Part shown: piece by piece, positions 7,174-15,534 of the stretch | How the letters are laid out: each line of letters begins with the position of its first letter | Position numbering within the stretch: position 1 is the first letter of the stretch | NCBI RefSeq assembly: GCF_965284335.1 | Contig: NZ_OZ260076.1 | Length of the DNA: 64,000 nucleotides | Source: Tabrizicola_A sp965284335 | Lineage (GTDB): Bacteria; Pseudomonadota; Alphaproteobacteria; Rhodobacterales; Rhodobacteraceae | Strand: one strand, 5' to 3' | Program-made: the position numbers and the translations under genes | The notes under the pieces: model-generated | Databases searched by the model: none | Seen by the model: the letters and a program-made list of their open reading frames with translations, nothing else | Told to the model about the DNA's origin: nothing

Positions 7174-7827
7174 TTAGGCCTTGCCCTCAAGGCCCGCCGC
7201 AGCCGCACCTGAGGCACCGGGGATGGGCATGGTGAAGGTCTCTGTGACCACGGTGTAATCGTGATAGCCCATGCGGGCGAGGGGCTGGATGCGGGCATAG
7301 TCGAGCTTTCCCTCGGGGGTGACGAGCTCGTCGCGCAGATGGATGCGGGTAACCTCGCCGTAGACCACATCGACCCAGCCGTGATTGGAATTTCCGCGCA
7401 GACGGTGGGTGGACAGGTATCGGCATTCGAAATGGGCCGGGCTTGCCGCGACGCGCGGCACGGCGCAATCGATGGCGGCGGCTTTTTCAAGGCCCGCTTT
7501 TTCGAATTCATCTGTGCCACACGGCCATTCCATCGCCGTGATGTTCATGGCGTCTTTCAAGGCAAAGCTGCACATGTTCCAGACGAACCAACCGGTTTCT
7601 TCGGCATTGATGACGGTGTGTTTGCGCCGACCGTCGGAATATTGATTGGCGGCAAACATCACCATCGGTGGATCAAAGGTCAGGTTTTGCCATTGGCTAT
7701 AGGGGGCAAGATTGGCAACACCCTCTTTGGACAAGGTGGAGATCCAGCCAATGGGGCGCGGCACGGTGCAGGCCTTGAAGGGGCTGTAAGGCAGGGGGCA
7801 AGGCTCTTGCCCGGGCGCGTAATGCAT
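7174..7827 (-). CDS. Flavin reductase-like FMN-binding domain protein
   Basis: 217 residues from ATG 7827 (MHYAPGQEP); a further upstream in-frame start has no good ribosome site. The fold pattern of the flavin reductase/DIM6-NTAB family is present: the VPRPIGWISTLS segment near residues 23-34, then NLAPYSQWQNLTFDPPMVMF and a central NSNHGWVDVVYGEVTRIHL. These split-barrel proteins bind FMN and often supply reduced flavin or act as uncharacterised oxidoreductases. It lies downstream of hutU in the same direction, separated by a repeat element, so it may be outside the hut transcript. Confidence 0.8.
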   Translation of the reverse strand: MHYAPGQEPCPLPYSPFKACTVPRPIGWISTLSKEGVANLAPYSQWQNLTFDPPMVMFAANQYSDGRRKHTVINAEETGWFVWNMCSFALKDAMNITAMEWPCGTDEFEKAGLEKAAAIDCAVPRVAASPAHFECRYLSTHRLRGNSNHGWVDVVYGEVTRIHLRDELVTPEGKLDYARIQPLARMGYHDYTVVTETFTMPIPGASGAAAAGLEGKA

Positions 7828-7856
7828 GGCGGTTTGTCCTTTGCGGGGCCGGGGAA

Positions 7857-7910
7857 CCGGGGGTTTCACACCCCCGGACCCCCGTGGGATATTTGGGCCA
7901 CATTGAAGGC
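7857..7910 (+). repeat. Dispersed intergenic element, GATATTTGGGCCACATTG variant
   Basis: A 7-bp GC hairpin (CCGGGGG 7857-7863, CCCCCGG 7871-7877) is followed by GGACCCCCG and the core GATATTTGGGCCACATTG, then AAGGC. The core is shared with 30255-30278 and 48805-48829. It is oriented opposite to the two flanking genes. Confidence 0.65.
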
Positions 7911-7917
7911 CAAGGGG

Positions 7918-9600
7918 CTAGTTGCCCAAGATGCCGGGCAGGCGCAGGTTCATCGCGCGGGCGTGGTCGCGGGCAATGTCATAGCCCGCATCGGCGTGGC
8001 GCATGACGCCGGTGGCCGGATCGTTCCACAGCACATTGTGCAGGCGACGGGCGGCATCTTCGGTGCCATCGGCGACGATGACCATGCCCGAATGCTGTGA
8101 AAAGCCCATGCCGACACCGCCGCCGTGATGCAGCGAGACCCAAGTCGCCCCCGAGGCGGTGTTGAGAAGCGCGTTCAGAAGCGGCCAGTCGGAGACGGCA
8201 TCCGAGCCGTCCTTCATCGCTTCGGTCTCGCGGTTGGGCGAGGCGACGGAGCCTGAATCGAGATGGTCGCGGCCGATGACGATGGGGGCCTTGAGTTCGC
8301 CCGAGGCCACCATCTCGTTGAACATCAGCCCCGCGCGGTGGCGGTCGCCGAGGCCGATCCAGCAGATGCGCGCGGGCAGACCTTGGAAGGCGATCCGCTC
8401 GGCCGCCATGTCGAGCCAACGGTGTAGATGAGCGTTTTCGGGGAGGAGCTTTTTCATCGCCGCGTCGGTTTTGTAGATATCCTCGGGATCGCCAGACAGC
8501 GCGCACCAGCGGAAGGGGCCGATGCCTTTGCAGAATAGGGGCCGGATATAGGCAGGGACGAAGCCGGGGAAGGCGAAGGCATTTTCAAGGCCCTCGTCTT
8601 GGGCCACCTGACGGATGTTGTTGCCGTAATCCAAGGTTGGCACGCCGGCGTTCCAGAAATCGACCATCGCGGCGACATGGGTGCGCATCGAGGCGCGGGC
8701 GGCTTTCTCCACCGATTTGGGATCGGTTTCCTGTTTCGCGCGCCATTCGGCCACGCTCCAGCCTTGGGGCAGATAGCCGTGGAGGGGATCATGGGCCGAG
8801 GTTTGGTCGGTGACGATGTCGGGGCGGTGCCCACCGGATTTCATGCGGGCGACAAGTTCGGGGAAGATATCGGCGGCATTGCCGAGAAGGCCGACCGATT
8901 TGGCCTCGCCCTTGGCGGTCCAGTCGTCGATGAGCGCCAGCGCTTCATCCAGAGTTTTAGCTTTGGCATCCAAGTATCTGGTGCGAATGCGGAAATCGAT
9001 CCGTGTTTCGTCGCATTCGACGGCCAGGCAGCAGGCCCCGGCCATGACGGCGGCCAAGGGCTGCGCGCCGCCCATGCCGCCAAGGCCGCCCGTCAAAATC
9101 CAGCGGCCTTTGAGATCGCCGCCGTAATGCTGGCGGCCCGCCTCGGCAAAGGTTTCATAGGTGCCCTGCACGATGCCTTGGGTGCCGATGTAGATCCACG
9201 AGCCTGCGGTCATCTGGCCATACATCGCCAGACCCTTTTTATCGAGCTCGTTGAAATGGTCCCAAGTTGCCCAATGCGGCACGAGGTTTGAGTTGGCGAT
9301 CAGCACGCGCGGGGCGTCTTTGTGGGTGCGAAACACGCCCACAGGCTTGCCCGATTGGACCAAAAGCGTCTCATCCTCGTTCAGCGTTTTCAGCGTGGCG
9401 ACGATCTGGTCAAAATCCTCCCATGTGCGGGCGGCGCGGCCGATGCCGCCATAAACCACCAGCTCATGCGGGTTTTCGGCCACATCGGGGTGCAGGTTGT
9501 TCATCAGCATGCGCATCGGCGCTTCGGTCAGCCAGGATTTGGCGGTGATCTCGGTGCCGGTGGCGGGGTAGATGTCGCGGGTGTTGTGACGGGTGTTCAT
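7918..9600 (-). CDS. hutU: Urocanate hydratase
   Basis: 560 residues, normal urocanase length. It converts urocanate to 4-imidazolone-5-propanoate, the second step of histidine breakdown, with tightly bound NAD+. The family signatures YGGIGRAARTWEDF, GTQGIVQGTYETF, LTGGLGGMGGAQPLA and the C-terminal ARICWIGLGDRHRAGL segment are all present. ATG 9600 overlaps the hutH stop as ATGA, so the two are translationally coupled in the order hutI-hutH-hutU. Confidence 0.96.
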   Translation of the reverse strand: MNTRHNTRDIYPATGTEITAKSWLTEAPMRMLMNNLHPDVAENPHELVVYGGIGRAARTWEDFDQIVATLKTLNEDETLLVQSGKPVGVFRTHKDAPRVLIANSNLVPHWATWDHFNELDKKGLAMYGQMTAGSWIYIGTQGIVQGTYETFAEAGRQHYGGDLKGRWILTGGLGGMGGAQPLAAVMAGACCLAVECDETRIDFRIRTRYLDAKAKTLDEALALIDDWTAKGEAKSVGLLGNAADIFPELVARMKSGGHRPDIVTDQTSAHDPLHGYLPQGWSVAEWRAKQETDPKSVEKAARASMRTHVAAMVDFWNAGVPTLDYGNNIRQVAQDEGLENAFAFPGFVPAYIRPLFCKGIGPFRWCALSGDPEDIYKTDAAMKKLLPENAHLHRWLDMAAERIAFQGLPARICWIGLGDRHRAGLMFNEMVASGELKAPIVIGRDHLDSGSVASPNRETEAMKDGSDAVSDWPLLNALLNTASGATWVSLHHGGGVGMGFSQHSGMVIVADGTEDAARRLHNVLWNDPATGVMRHADAGYDIARDHARAMNLRLPGILGN

Positions 9601-11168
9601 GGGCAACCTCGGGCAGATGAAGGGGGGGGGCAGGCCGAAAGGGCGGGCATCGGGGTTTGGGCGGCGCGGACCAAGGCGCCAGAGGCGATAAGGCTGGCGG
9701 CCTTGGTCAGATCGTCGGCCATGTAGCGGTCATCGCCCAAGGCAGCGACGTGGTGGCGCAGGGCGGTGATGACGCGCTGCAAGGGGGCCGATGTGGGAAG
9801 GGGCGCGCGGAATTCGATGCCTTGGGCGGCACACAGCGCCTCGACGCCCAAGATCACATTCAGGTTTTCCACCATCTGGCCCAGACGGCGCGCGCCATGG
9901 GCGGCCATCGACACATGATCTTCTTGGTTGGCAGATGTGGGCGTCGAATCGATCACGGTTGGATGCGCCATGTGTTTGTTTTCACTCATCAAGGCGGCAG
10001 TGGTCACCTCGGCGATCATAAAGCCGGAATTCAGGCCGGGTTTTGGGGTGAGGAAGGCGGGCAGGTCAAAAGACAGGACCGGATCGACCATCAGCGCCAC
10101 ACGGCGCTGTGCAATGGCACCGATTTCCGACAGGGCCATGGCGATCATGTCGGCGGCAAAGCCGACGGGTTCGGCGTGGAAATTGCCGCCCGACACGATC
10201 ATGCCCGCATCGGTCAGCACGAGGGGGTTGTCGGTGGCGGCATTCGCCTCGATCTCCAGCGTGCGGGCGGCTTGGCGGATCACGTCCATCGCGGCCCCGG
10301 TCACCTGCGGCTGGCAGCGGATGCAATAGGGGTCTTGCACGCGGGTGTCGCCCTCGCGGTGGCTTTCGCGGATCACTGAGCCGTCGAGCAGCGCGCGCAA
10401 GGTGGTGGCGGCGTCGATCTGGCCGGGTTGGCCGCGAAGGCTGTGGATTTCGGGCTGCAAGGGCGCGGTGGAGCCCATGATCGCATCGGTGGTCAGCGCG
10501 CTGGTGACAAGGGCGGCCTCGGCGGCGCGCCAGCCGTCAAACAGGCCCGCCAGCGCATAGGCGGTGGAAAACTGCGTGCCGTTGATCAGCGCAAGGCCCT
10601 CTTTCGCGCCAAGCACGATGGGAGAAAGTTGCGTTTTATCAAAGGCCTCTGTGGCCAAGATGATGCTGCCGTCAAGCTCTACCTGCCCATGGCCCATCAT
10701 GGCGGCGGCCATATGGGCCAAGGGGGCCAGATCGCCCGAGGCACCGACCGACCCTTGCGCCGGGATGACTGGGGTGATGCCCTTGGCCAGCATCGCCTCC
10801 AGTAGCGCGATGATCTCCCAGCGCACGCCGGATGCGCCCCGGCCCAGCGACAAGAGTTTCAGCGCCATCATCAGGCGCGCGACATTTCGCGGCATCGGCG
10901 CGCCCACGCCGCAGCAATGGCTGAGGATCAGGTTGCGCTGCAAGGTGGCGGTGTCTTCGGGTGCGATTTTCAGGCTGGCGAGTTTGCCAAAGCCGGTGTT
11001 CACCCCGTAAACCGCAACGCTGCCAGCGGCGGCTGCCGCGATCATGGCTGCGGCGCGATCAACACCTGCGCGGGCCGAGGCGTCCAGCCGTGCCGGGGCG
11101 CCCTCGCGGTAGATGCGTTCCAGCTGCGCCAGCGTGGTTTGGCCGGGGATCAAGATTTCAGGCGTCAA
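9597..11168 (-). CDS. hutH: Histidine ammonia-lyase
   Basis: 523 residues. It deaminates histidine to urocanate. The MIO cofactor triad Ala143-Ser144-Gly145 sits in GSVGASGDLAPL. I choose TTG 11168 as the start because GGAGG lies 5 nt upstream and the protein then begins LTPEILIPGQ, as family members do; no ATG is suitably placed. The start lies inside the end of hutI (11-nt overlap). The C-terminus runs on with a Pro/Ser/Ala-rich tail (ALSACPPPSSARGCP) into the hutU start, slightly longer than typical. Confidence 0.95.
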   Translation of the reverse strand: MTPEILIPGQTTLAQLERIYREGAPARLDASARAGVDRAAAMIAAAAAGSVAVYGVNTGFGKLASLKIAPEDTATLQRNLILSHCCGVGAPMPRNVARLMMALKLLSLGRGASGVRWEIIALLEAMLAKGITPVIPAQGSVGASGDLAPLAHMAAAMMGHGQVELDGSIILATEAFDKTQLSPIVLGAKEGLALINGTQFSTAYALAGLFDGWRAAEAALVTSALTTDAIMGSTAPLQPEIHSLRGQPGQIDAATTLRALLDGSVIRESHREGDTRVQDPYCIRCQPQVTGAAMDVIRQAARTLEIEANAATDNPLVLTDAGMIVSGGNFHAEPVGFAADMIAMALSEIGAIAQRRVALMVDPVLSFDLPAFLTPKPGLNSGFMIAEVTTAALMSENKHMAHPTVIDSTPTSANQEDHVSMAAHGARRLGQMVENLNVILGVEALCAAQGIEFRAPLPTSAPLQRVITALRHHVAALGDDRYMADDLTKAASLIASGALVRAAQTPMPALSACPPPSSARGCP

Positions 11169-12357
11169 TTTGGCCTCCGAAGATGCGGGCGTGAAGGGGC
11201 GTGGCCCCGATGCGATAGGACAGTTCCGCCGGGTGCGTGGCGTCCCAGATGCACAGATCGGCACGCAGGCCGGGGGCAATCTGGCCACGGTCGGTGAGAC
11301 CCAGCGCGCGGGCGGCGTGGGTGGTGGTGCCTTGCAACGCCTCGAGCGGGGTCATGCGGAAAAGCGTGCAGGCCATGTTCATGGCCAAGGGCAGGCTGGC
11401 AACGGGCGAGGACCCGGGATTGAAATCGGTGGCCACCGCCATCGGCACGCCTGCGGCGCGAAAGGCGGCGATGGGCGGCATTTGTGTTTCGCGCAAGGTG
11501 TAAAAGGCGCCGGGCAGGATCACGGCCACGCTGCCTGCGCGCGCCATCGCCTCGACCCCGTCGGGGCCGATATATTCGACATGGTCGCAGGAAAGCGCGC
11601 CCATGTTTGCCGCCAGAACTGCGCCTTTCAGGTCGGAAAGCTGTTCGGCGTGCAGTTTAATCTGCAGGCCCATGGCGCGGGCAACGTCGAACAACCGCTG
11701 CACCTGCGCGGGCGAAAAGGCGATGCCTTCGCAAAAGGCATCGACCGTGTCGATCAGCTCTTCGGCATAGGCGGCATGGAGCGAAGGGATCGCCACCTGA
11801 TCGATATAGGCGTCGGGATTTTCTTTATATTCGGGGGGTATGGCATGGGCGGCAAGATGGGTGGTCTGCACCTGAACGGGGCGGTGTTCGCCAATTTGCC
11901 GTGCCACGCGCAGCATTTTCAACTCATCCAACACGGTCAGCCCATAGCCCGATTTCACCTCGATCGTGGTGGCCCCTGCGGCGATCATCAGATCCGCGCG
12001 GGCAAGGGCAGAGGCCAGAAGATCAGCCTCAGACGCGGCACGGGTGGCGGTGACGGTGGACAAGATCCCGCCACCGGCGCGCGCCACCTCTTCATAGCTG
12101 GCCCCGTTAAGCCGCATTTCGAATTCCGCCGCCCGGTGGCCGCCAAAGACGATGTGGCTGTGGCAATCAATCAGGCCGGGGGTCACAAGACGGCCTTGGC
12201 AATCTTGTTCGGGCAGGCTGCGATAGGTCTGGGGCAGTTCGTACATCTGTCCAACCCACAGGATCTGCGCGCCGTCACAGACCACGGCGGCATCGTCGAT
12301 CAGCCCATAACCCTTGGTCATGGTGGCTGCGGTGGCATGGGAGAGAAGAATCGCCAT
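11158..12357 (-). CDS. hutI: Imidazolonepropionase
   Basis: 399 residues, amidohydrolase superfamily. It hydrolyses 4-imidazolone-5-propanoate to N-formimidoyl-L-glutamate. Metal ligands are in PGLIDCHSHIVFGG, with later ligands in QTTHLAAHA, KLHAEQ and ATDFNPGSS, all in expected order. ATG 12357 opens the leftward operon hutI-hutH-hutU, and the promoter/operator region lies directly upstream. Confidence 0.95.
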   Translation of the reverse strand: MAILLSHATAATMTKGYGLIDDAAVVCDGAQILWVGQMYELPQTYRSLPEQDCQGRLVTPGLIDCHSHIVFGGHRAAEFEMRLNGASYEEVARAGGGILSTVTATRAASEADLLASALARADLMIAAGATTIEVKSGYGLTVLDELKMLRVARQIGEHRPVQVQTTHLAAHAIPPEYKENPDAYIDQVAIPSLHAAYAEELIDTVDAFCEGIAFSPAQVQRLFDVARAMGLQIKLHAEQLSDLKGAVLAANMGALSCDHVEYIGPDGVEAMARAGSVAVILPGAFYTLRETQMPPIAAFRAAGVPMAVATDFNPGSSPVASLPLAMNMACTLFRMTPLEALQGTTTHAARALGLTDRGQIAPGLRADLCIWDATHPAELSYRIGATPLHARIFGGQIDA

Positions 12358-12362
12358 CGGGC

Positions 12363-12417
12363 TTGCCTTATGTCTGCGCTTGACGCTAATATGTCTGCAC
12401 ATAATAGCCCATGTCAA
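12363..12417. promoter_or_regulatory. Divergent hutI/hutF promoter region
   Basis: For hutI (minus strand), TTGACA at 12417-12412 and CATATT at 12393-12388 are 18 nt apart. For hutF (plus strand), TTGCCT at 12363-12368 and TAATAT at 12387-12392 are also 18 nt apart. The two promoters overlap the dyad at 12390-12403. Assignments are by consensus match only. Confidence 0.5.
12390..12403. promoter_or_regulatory. Candidate HutC operator
   Basis: Inverted repeat TATGT-CTGC-ACATA. A second half-site ATGTCTGC at 12370-12377 repeats the 12391-12398 octamer exactly 21 bp away, two helical turns. The dyad overlaps the -10 of the leftward promoter. GntR/HutC proteins bind such short dyads, and hutC is in this cluster. 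Confidence 0.5.
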
Positions 12418-12430
12418 GCCGAGGCCGCCG

Positions 12431-13801
12431 ATGACTGTTCTTCATGCCAAAACCGCGCTGTTGCCTGATGGCTGGGCCAGGGATGTGCAGATCACCCTGT
12501 CACAGGGGCGCATTGCCTCGGTGTTGACGGGGGTCGCTTCGGCGGAGGCGTCGCAAACTCAGCGGGTGGATTGTCTGTTGCCCGCCATGGTCAACCTGCA
12601 TTCCCACGCCTTTCAGCGCGCCATGGCGGGTATGACGGAGGCGCGCGGCGCGGGCCAAGACAGTTTTTGGACGTGGCGCACGCTGATGTATCGCTTTTTG
12701 GACCGGCTGACGCCCGAAGATGTGCAGGCGATTGCGGCGATGGTGATGCTGGAGATGGCCGAAGCGGGCTATGCCGCGGTGGCTGAGTTTCATTATCTGC
12801 ACCATGCGCCGGGGGGCGTGCCCTATGGGGATTTGGCCGAGATGTCGGCGCGCATTGCGGCGGCGGCGGCGGAAACCGGCCTTGGGCTGACGCATCTGCC
12901 GGTGCTTTATGAGCGGGGCGGCTGCGATGGGCGGGCGCTCAGTGCCGGGCAGTTGCGCTTTGGCAATGATCCTGACCGCTTTGCGCGGTTGTGGGAGGCG
13001 GCGGGCAGGGCGCTGGCCGCTTTGCCGCCGGATACGGTTTTGGGTGTGGCACCGCATTCCTTGCGGGCGGCAAGTCCGGCAGGTATCCGCGCGGCTGCGG
13101 CACTGAACCCCAAGGCCCCGATCCACATTCATGTGGCCGAGCAACTTGCCGAGGTGACCGAGGTGCAGGCCGCCACCGGTGCGCGGCCGGTGGAGTGGCT
13201 TTTGGCCAATACCGAGCTTTCCTCGCGGTGGTGCCTGATCCACGCCACCCAGATGGAGCCGCATGAAACCGAAGCCATGGCAAAATCGGGTGCCGTTGCC
13301 GGGCTTTGCCCGATCACCGAGGCCAATCTGGGCGATGGCATCTTTGATGGGGTGCGTTTTCAGGCGGCGGGTGGGGATTATGGCGTGGGGTCCGACAGCA
13401 ATGTGCGGATTTCGCTGTCTGAAGAGTTGCGCCTTTTGGAATACTCACAGCGGCTGGCGGGCAAAGGCCGGGCGATGCTGGCGGATGGCGCGCGCTCTAC
13501 GGGGCGGGTTTTGTATGAGACCGCCTGCCAAGGCGGCGCGCTGGCTGCCGGGCGGCAGGCGGGGCAGATTGCGGTAGGCCAATGGGCCGATCTGATGGCG
13601 CTGGATTGTTCTGGCCCCGATCTTGGGGCAAGTGCGGGCGATATGATCTTGGACACATTCCTTTTTGCGGGCGATGATCGCATGGTGGCCGAGGTCTGGT
13701 CGGCGGGCCGTCACATTGTGACGGGGGGACGTCATGCGGGGCGGGAGGCGATCATTTCGCGCTATCGCAGGGCCATCGCAGGGCTGCGCGATGCGCTGTA
13801 G
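12431..13801 (+). CDS. hutF: Formimidoylglutamate deiminase
   Basis: 456 residues, amidohydrolase superfamily. It deiminates N-formimidoyl-glutamate to N-formylglutamate plus ammonia, the branch used by pseudomonads and many alphaproteobacteria. Metal-binding NLHSHAFQRAMAG and the later HIHVAEQ, LIHATQM and GSDSNVRISLSEELR motifs are all present. ATG 12431 is chosen because an upstream open frame overlaps hutI and lacks a ribosome site. The next step needs HutG (N-formylglutamate deformylase), which is not in this window. Confidence 0.95.
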   Translation: MTVLHAKTALLPDGWARDVQITLSQGRIASVLTGVASAEASQTQRVDCLLPAMVNLHSHAFQRAMAGMTEARGAGQDSFWTWRTLMYRFLDRLTPEDVQAIAAMVMLEMAEAGYAAVAEFHYLHHAPGGVPYGDLAEMSARIAAAAAETGLGLTHLPVLYERGGCDGRALSAGQLRFGNDPDRFARLWEAAGRALAALPPDTVLGVAPHSLRAASPAGIRAAAALNPKAPIHIHVAEQLAEVTEVQAATGARPVEWLLANTELSSRWCLIHATQMEPHETEAMAKSGAVAGLCPITEANLGDGIFDGVRFQAAGGDYGVGSDSNVRISLSEELRLLEYSQRLAGKGRAMLADGARSTGRVLYETACQGGALAAGRQAGQIAVGQWADLMALDCSGPDLGASAGDMILDTFLFAGDDRMVAEVWSAGRHIVTGGRHAGREAIISRYRRAIAGLRDAL

Positions 13802-13811
13802 GGGGGGCAGA

Positions 13812-14495
13812 ATGAAGGGCTGGGAAAACATCCGTGCCGAGGTTTTGCGCCGCATTCGGGCGCGTGATTGGCAACCGGGCGCGCTGATCCCCACCGAAGA
13901 GGATCTGGCCGTCGAATTTGGCGTGGCGCGGGCCACCGTTAACCGGGCCTTGCGCGAATTGGCCAATGCTGGGGTGCTGGAGCGGCGGCGCAAGGCGGGC
14001 ACGCGGGTGGCGGCCCTGCCGATCCGCAAGGCGACGCTGGATATTCCGGTCATTCGCCAAGAGATCGAGGCGCGCGGCCAAACCCACGGCTTTCAGGTGC
14101 TGAAACAGACCTTTATGGAGCCGCCTGTTCCCATCGCCTCGCGGCTGGGGCTGCCGCCGGGGTTCAAGCTTTTGTATCTTGAAACGCTGCATCTGGCCGA
14201 TGGCAAACCCTTTGCCTTTGAAACCCGCTGGCTGAATTCGGAAATTCTGCCCCGCCCGATGCCGGATTTTCAAAGTTTAAGCGCCAATGAATGGCTGGTG
14301 GCGCATGTGGCCTATGTGACGGGCGATATCGCCTTTACCGCCGAAGGGGCTGGCCCGCGTGAGGCGGCGGTTTTGGGCGTGGCCCCCGGCACGGCGCTTT
14401 TGGTGACCGAGCGGATGACATGGACGGCAGACAGCCCCATCACCTTTGTGCGGCTGGCCCATGCTCCGGGCTACCGGGTGCAAACGCTGGTCTGA
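13812..14495 (+). CDS. hutC: Histidine-utilisation repressor, GntR/HutC family
   Basis: 227 residues. An N-terminal winged helix of the GntR type (residues 1-65; PTEEDLAVEFGVARATVNRAL is the recognition region) joins a C-terminal UTRA ligand-binding domain. Characterised HutC proteins sense urocanate and derepress hut genes. It starts 10 nt after hutF, so it is cotranscribed and probably autoregulated through the hutI/hutF operator. Confidence 0.92.
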   Translation: MKGWENIRAEVLRRIRARDWQPGALIPTEEDLAVEFGVARATVNRALRELANAGVLERRRKAGTRVAALPIRKATLDIPVIRQEIEARGQTHGFQVLKQTFMEPPVPIASRLGLPPGFKLLYLETLHLADGKPFAFETRWLNSEILPRPMPDFQSLSANEWLVAHVAYVTGDIAFTAEGAGPREAAVLGVAPGTALLVTERMTWTADSPITFVRLAHAPGYRVQTLV

Positions 14496-14531
14496 ACGCG
14501 GCGCGCGGGGCGGCAAAGGAGTCTCTGGCGG

Positions 14532-14549
14532 GATCTTTGGGCCAAGATC
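14532..14549. terminator. Hairpin between convergent hutC and LysR genes
   Basis: 6-bp arms GATCTT and AAGATC with loop TGGGCC lie between the 3' ends of hutC and the leftward LysR gene. There is no clear T-run, so the terminator role is tentative. Confidence 0.35.
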
Positions 14550-14564
14550 AAAGCGCAAGCGCGG

Positions 14565-15416
14565 TTATCGGGTGCCAAAGACCTTCAGCACGGTTTTGGT
14601 CAGCCGTTTGTGCATGCGCTGGGGGCGGTGGCGTTGGTGCATCACCACATAGGCGGGTTGGCTGATGGGATCAACATCGGTGACGGCGACGAATTTGCCG
14701 GTTTCGATCATGGCAGCGGCGGTGCGCTCAAGCACAAAGCCCGCCCCGCCCAGCGATTGCAAAAGCCCCGCCACCGCCGCCTCTTGGCCAGAGGCAAAGG
14801 GGGTGGCGGACATTTCGGGAAGCGATTGGGCGTGAGCGGCATCAAAGGCGGGCGAGTAGCTGGCGCGGATATAGCGGTCGGGGCGCAGATCGGCGCGGCG
14901 CGGGCCGGTGGAAGAGATCAGCCGGTAGCCCATTTCACCCACTGAGGCGAAATGCAGATCAGGCTGGGGCTGAGGCGAGTAGAGAATGGCGAAATCCAAG
15001 GCGCCTTTGGCCACGTCTTGGCACATCTGAATCGAATAATCCGGCTCGATATAAAAGGCGCAATCGGGCAGGGCCTTGCGAAAGGCGCCCATCCAGCCGC
15101 CAATGCGCCCGGCGGCCAGATCATGCTGGATGCCGATGCGCAAGCTGACCGCCGCATCGCCTGCGGGCGCGACAGAGCGTTGCGCCTCGGTCCAGGCGTG
15201 GCGCAACCCACGGGCATGGGGCAGGAATTTCAGCCCCTCGGTTGTCAGCTGGGTGCCCGCGCGCGAGCGGGAAAAAAGCCGCGCGCCGATGGCCTGTTCC
15301 AGCACCAACAGCCGCGCCGAAACGGTGGATTGGGTGATGTCCAGCCGCTCGGCCGTGCGGTGAAAGCTGCGCGTGTCCACAAGGTCAAGAAACGTGTCGA
15401 GGAGTTCGATCTGCAT
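14565..15416 (-). CDS. LysR-family transcriptional regulator
   Basis: 283 residues. The N-terminal helix-turn-helix (TRSFHRTAERLDITQSTVSARL, about residues 15-36) and the LE..IGARLFSR segment are classic LysR. The remaining ~190 residues form the co-inducer-binding domain. It is divergent from the methylamine-type dehydrogenase cluster with 118 bp between, the arrangement in which a LysR protein usually controls the neighbouring operon. The inducer is unknown. Confidence 0.92.
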   Translation of the reverse strand: MQIELLDTFLDLVDTRSFHRTAERLDITQSTVSARLLVLEQAIGARLFSRSRAGTQLTTEGLKFLPHARGLRHAWTEAQRSVAPAGDAAVSLRIGIQHDLAAGRIGGWMGAFRKALPDCAFYIEPDYSIQMCQDVAKGALDFAILYSPQPQPDLHFASVGEMGYRLISSTGPRRADLRPDRYIRASYSPAFDAAHAQSLPEMSATPFASGQEAAVAGLLQSLGGAGFVLERTAAAMIETGKFVAVTDVDPISQPAYVVMHQRHRPQRMHKRLTKTVLKVFGTR

Positions 15417-15455
15417 TGGCGCTGCCCATCTTGTTGGCCTGATCGGATGTGTCGA

Positions 15456-15482
15456 TCAATAGACTGGGATTGCCTAGATTGA
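15456..15482. promoter_or_regulatory. Candidate LysR binding region
   Basis: An interrupted dyad, TCAAT (15456-15460) with ATTGA (15478-15482), lies in the AT-richer part of the LysR/dehydrogenase intergenic region. No mapped site is implied. Confidence 0.3.
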
Positions 15483-15534
15483 AAGGTTTTTCGGCGCAAG
15501 TGATAGTGGCGCCGGAATGCTTTGGAGGCGCGTC

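Noticed and set aside
15417..15534. Riboswitch (glycine or SAM type) before the methylated-compound cluster
   Set aside because: The intergenic region is only 118 bp, shared with the LysR promoter, and I see no conserved riboswitch core.
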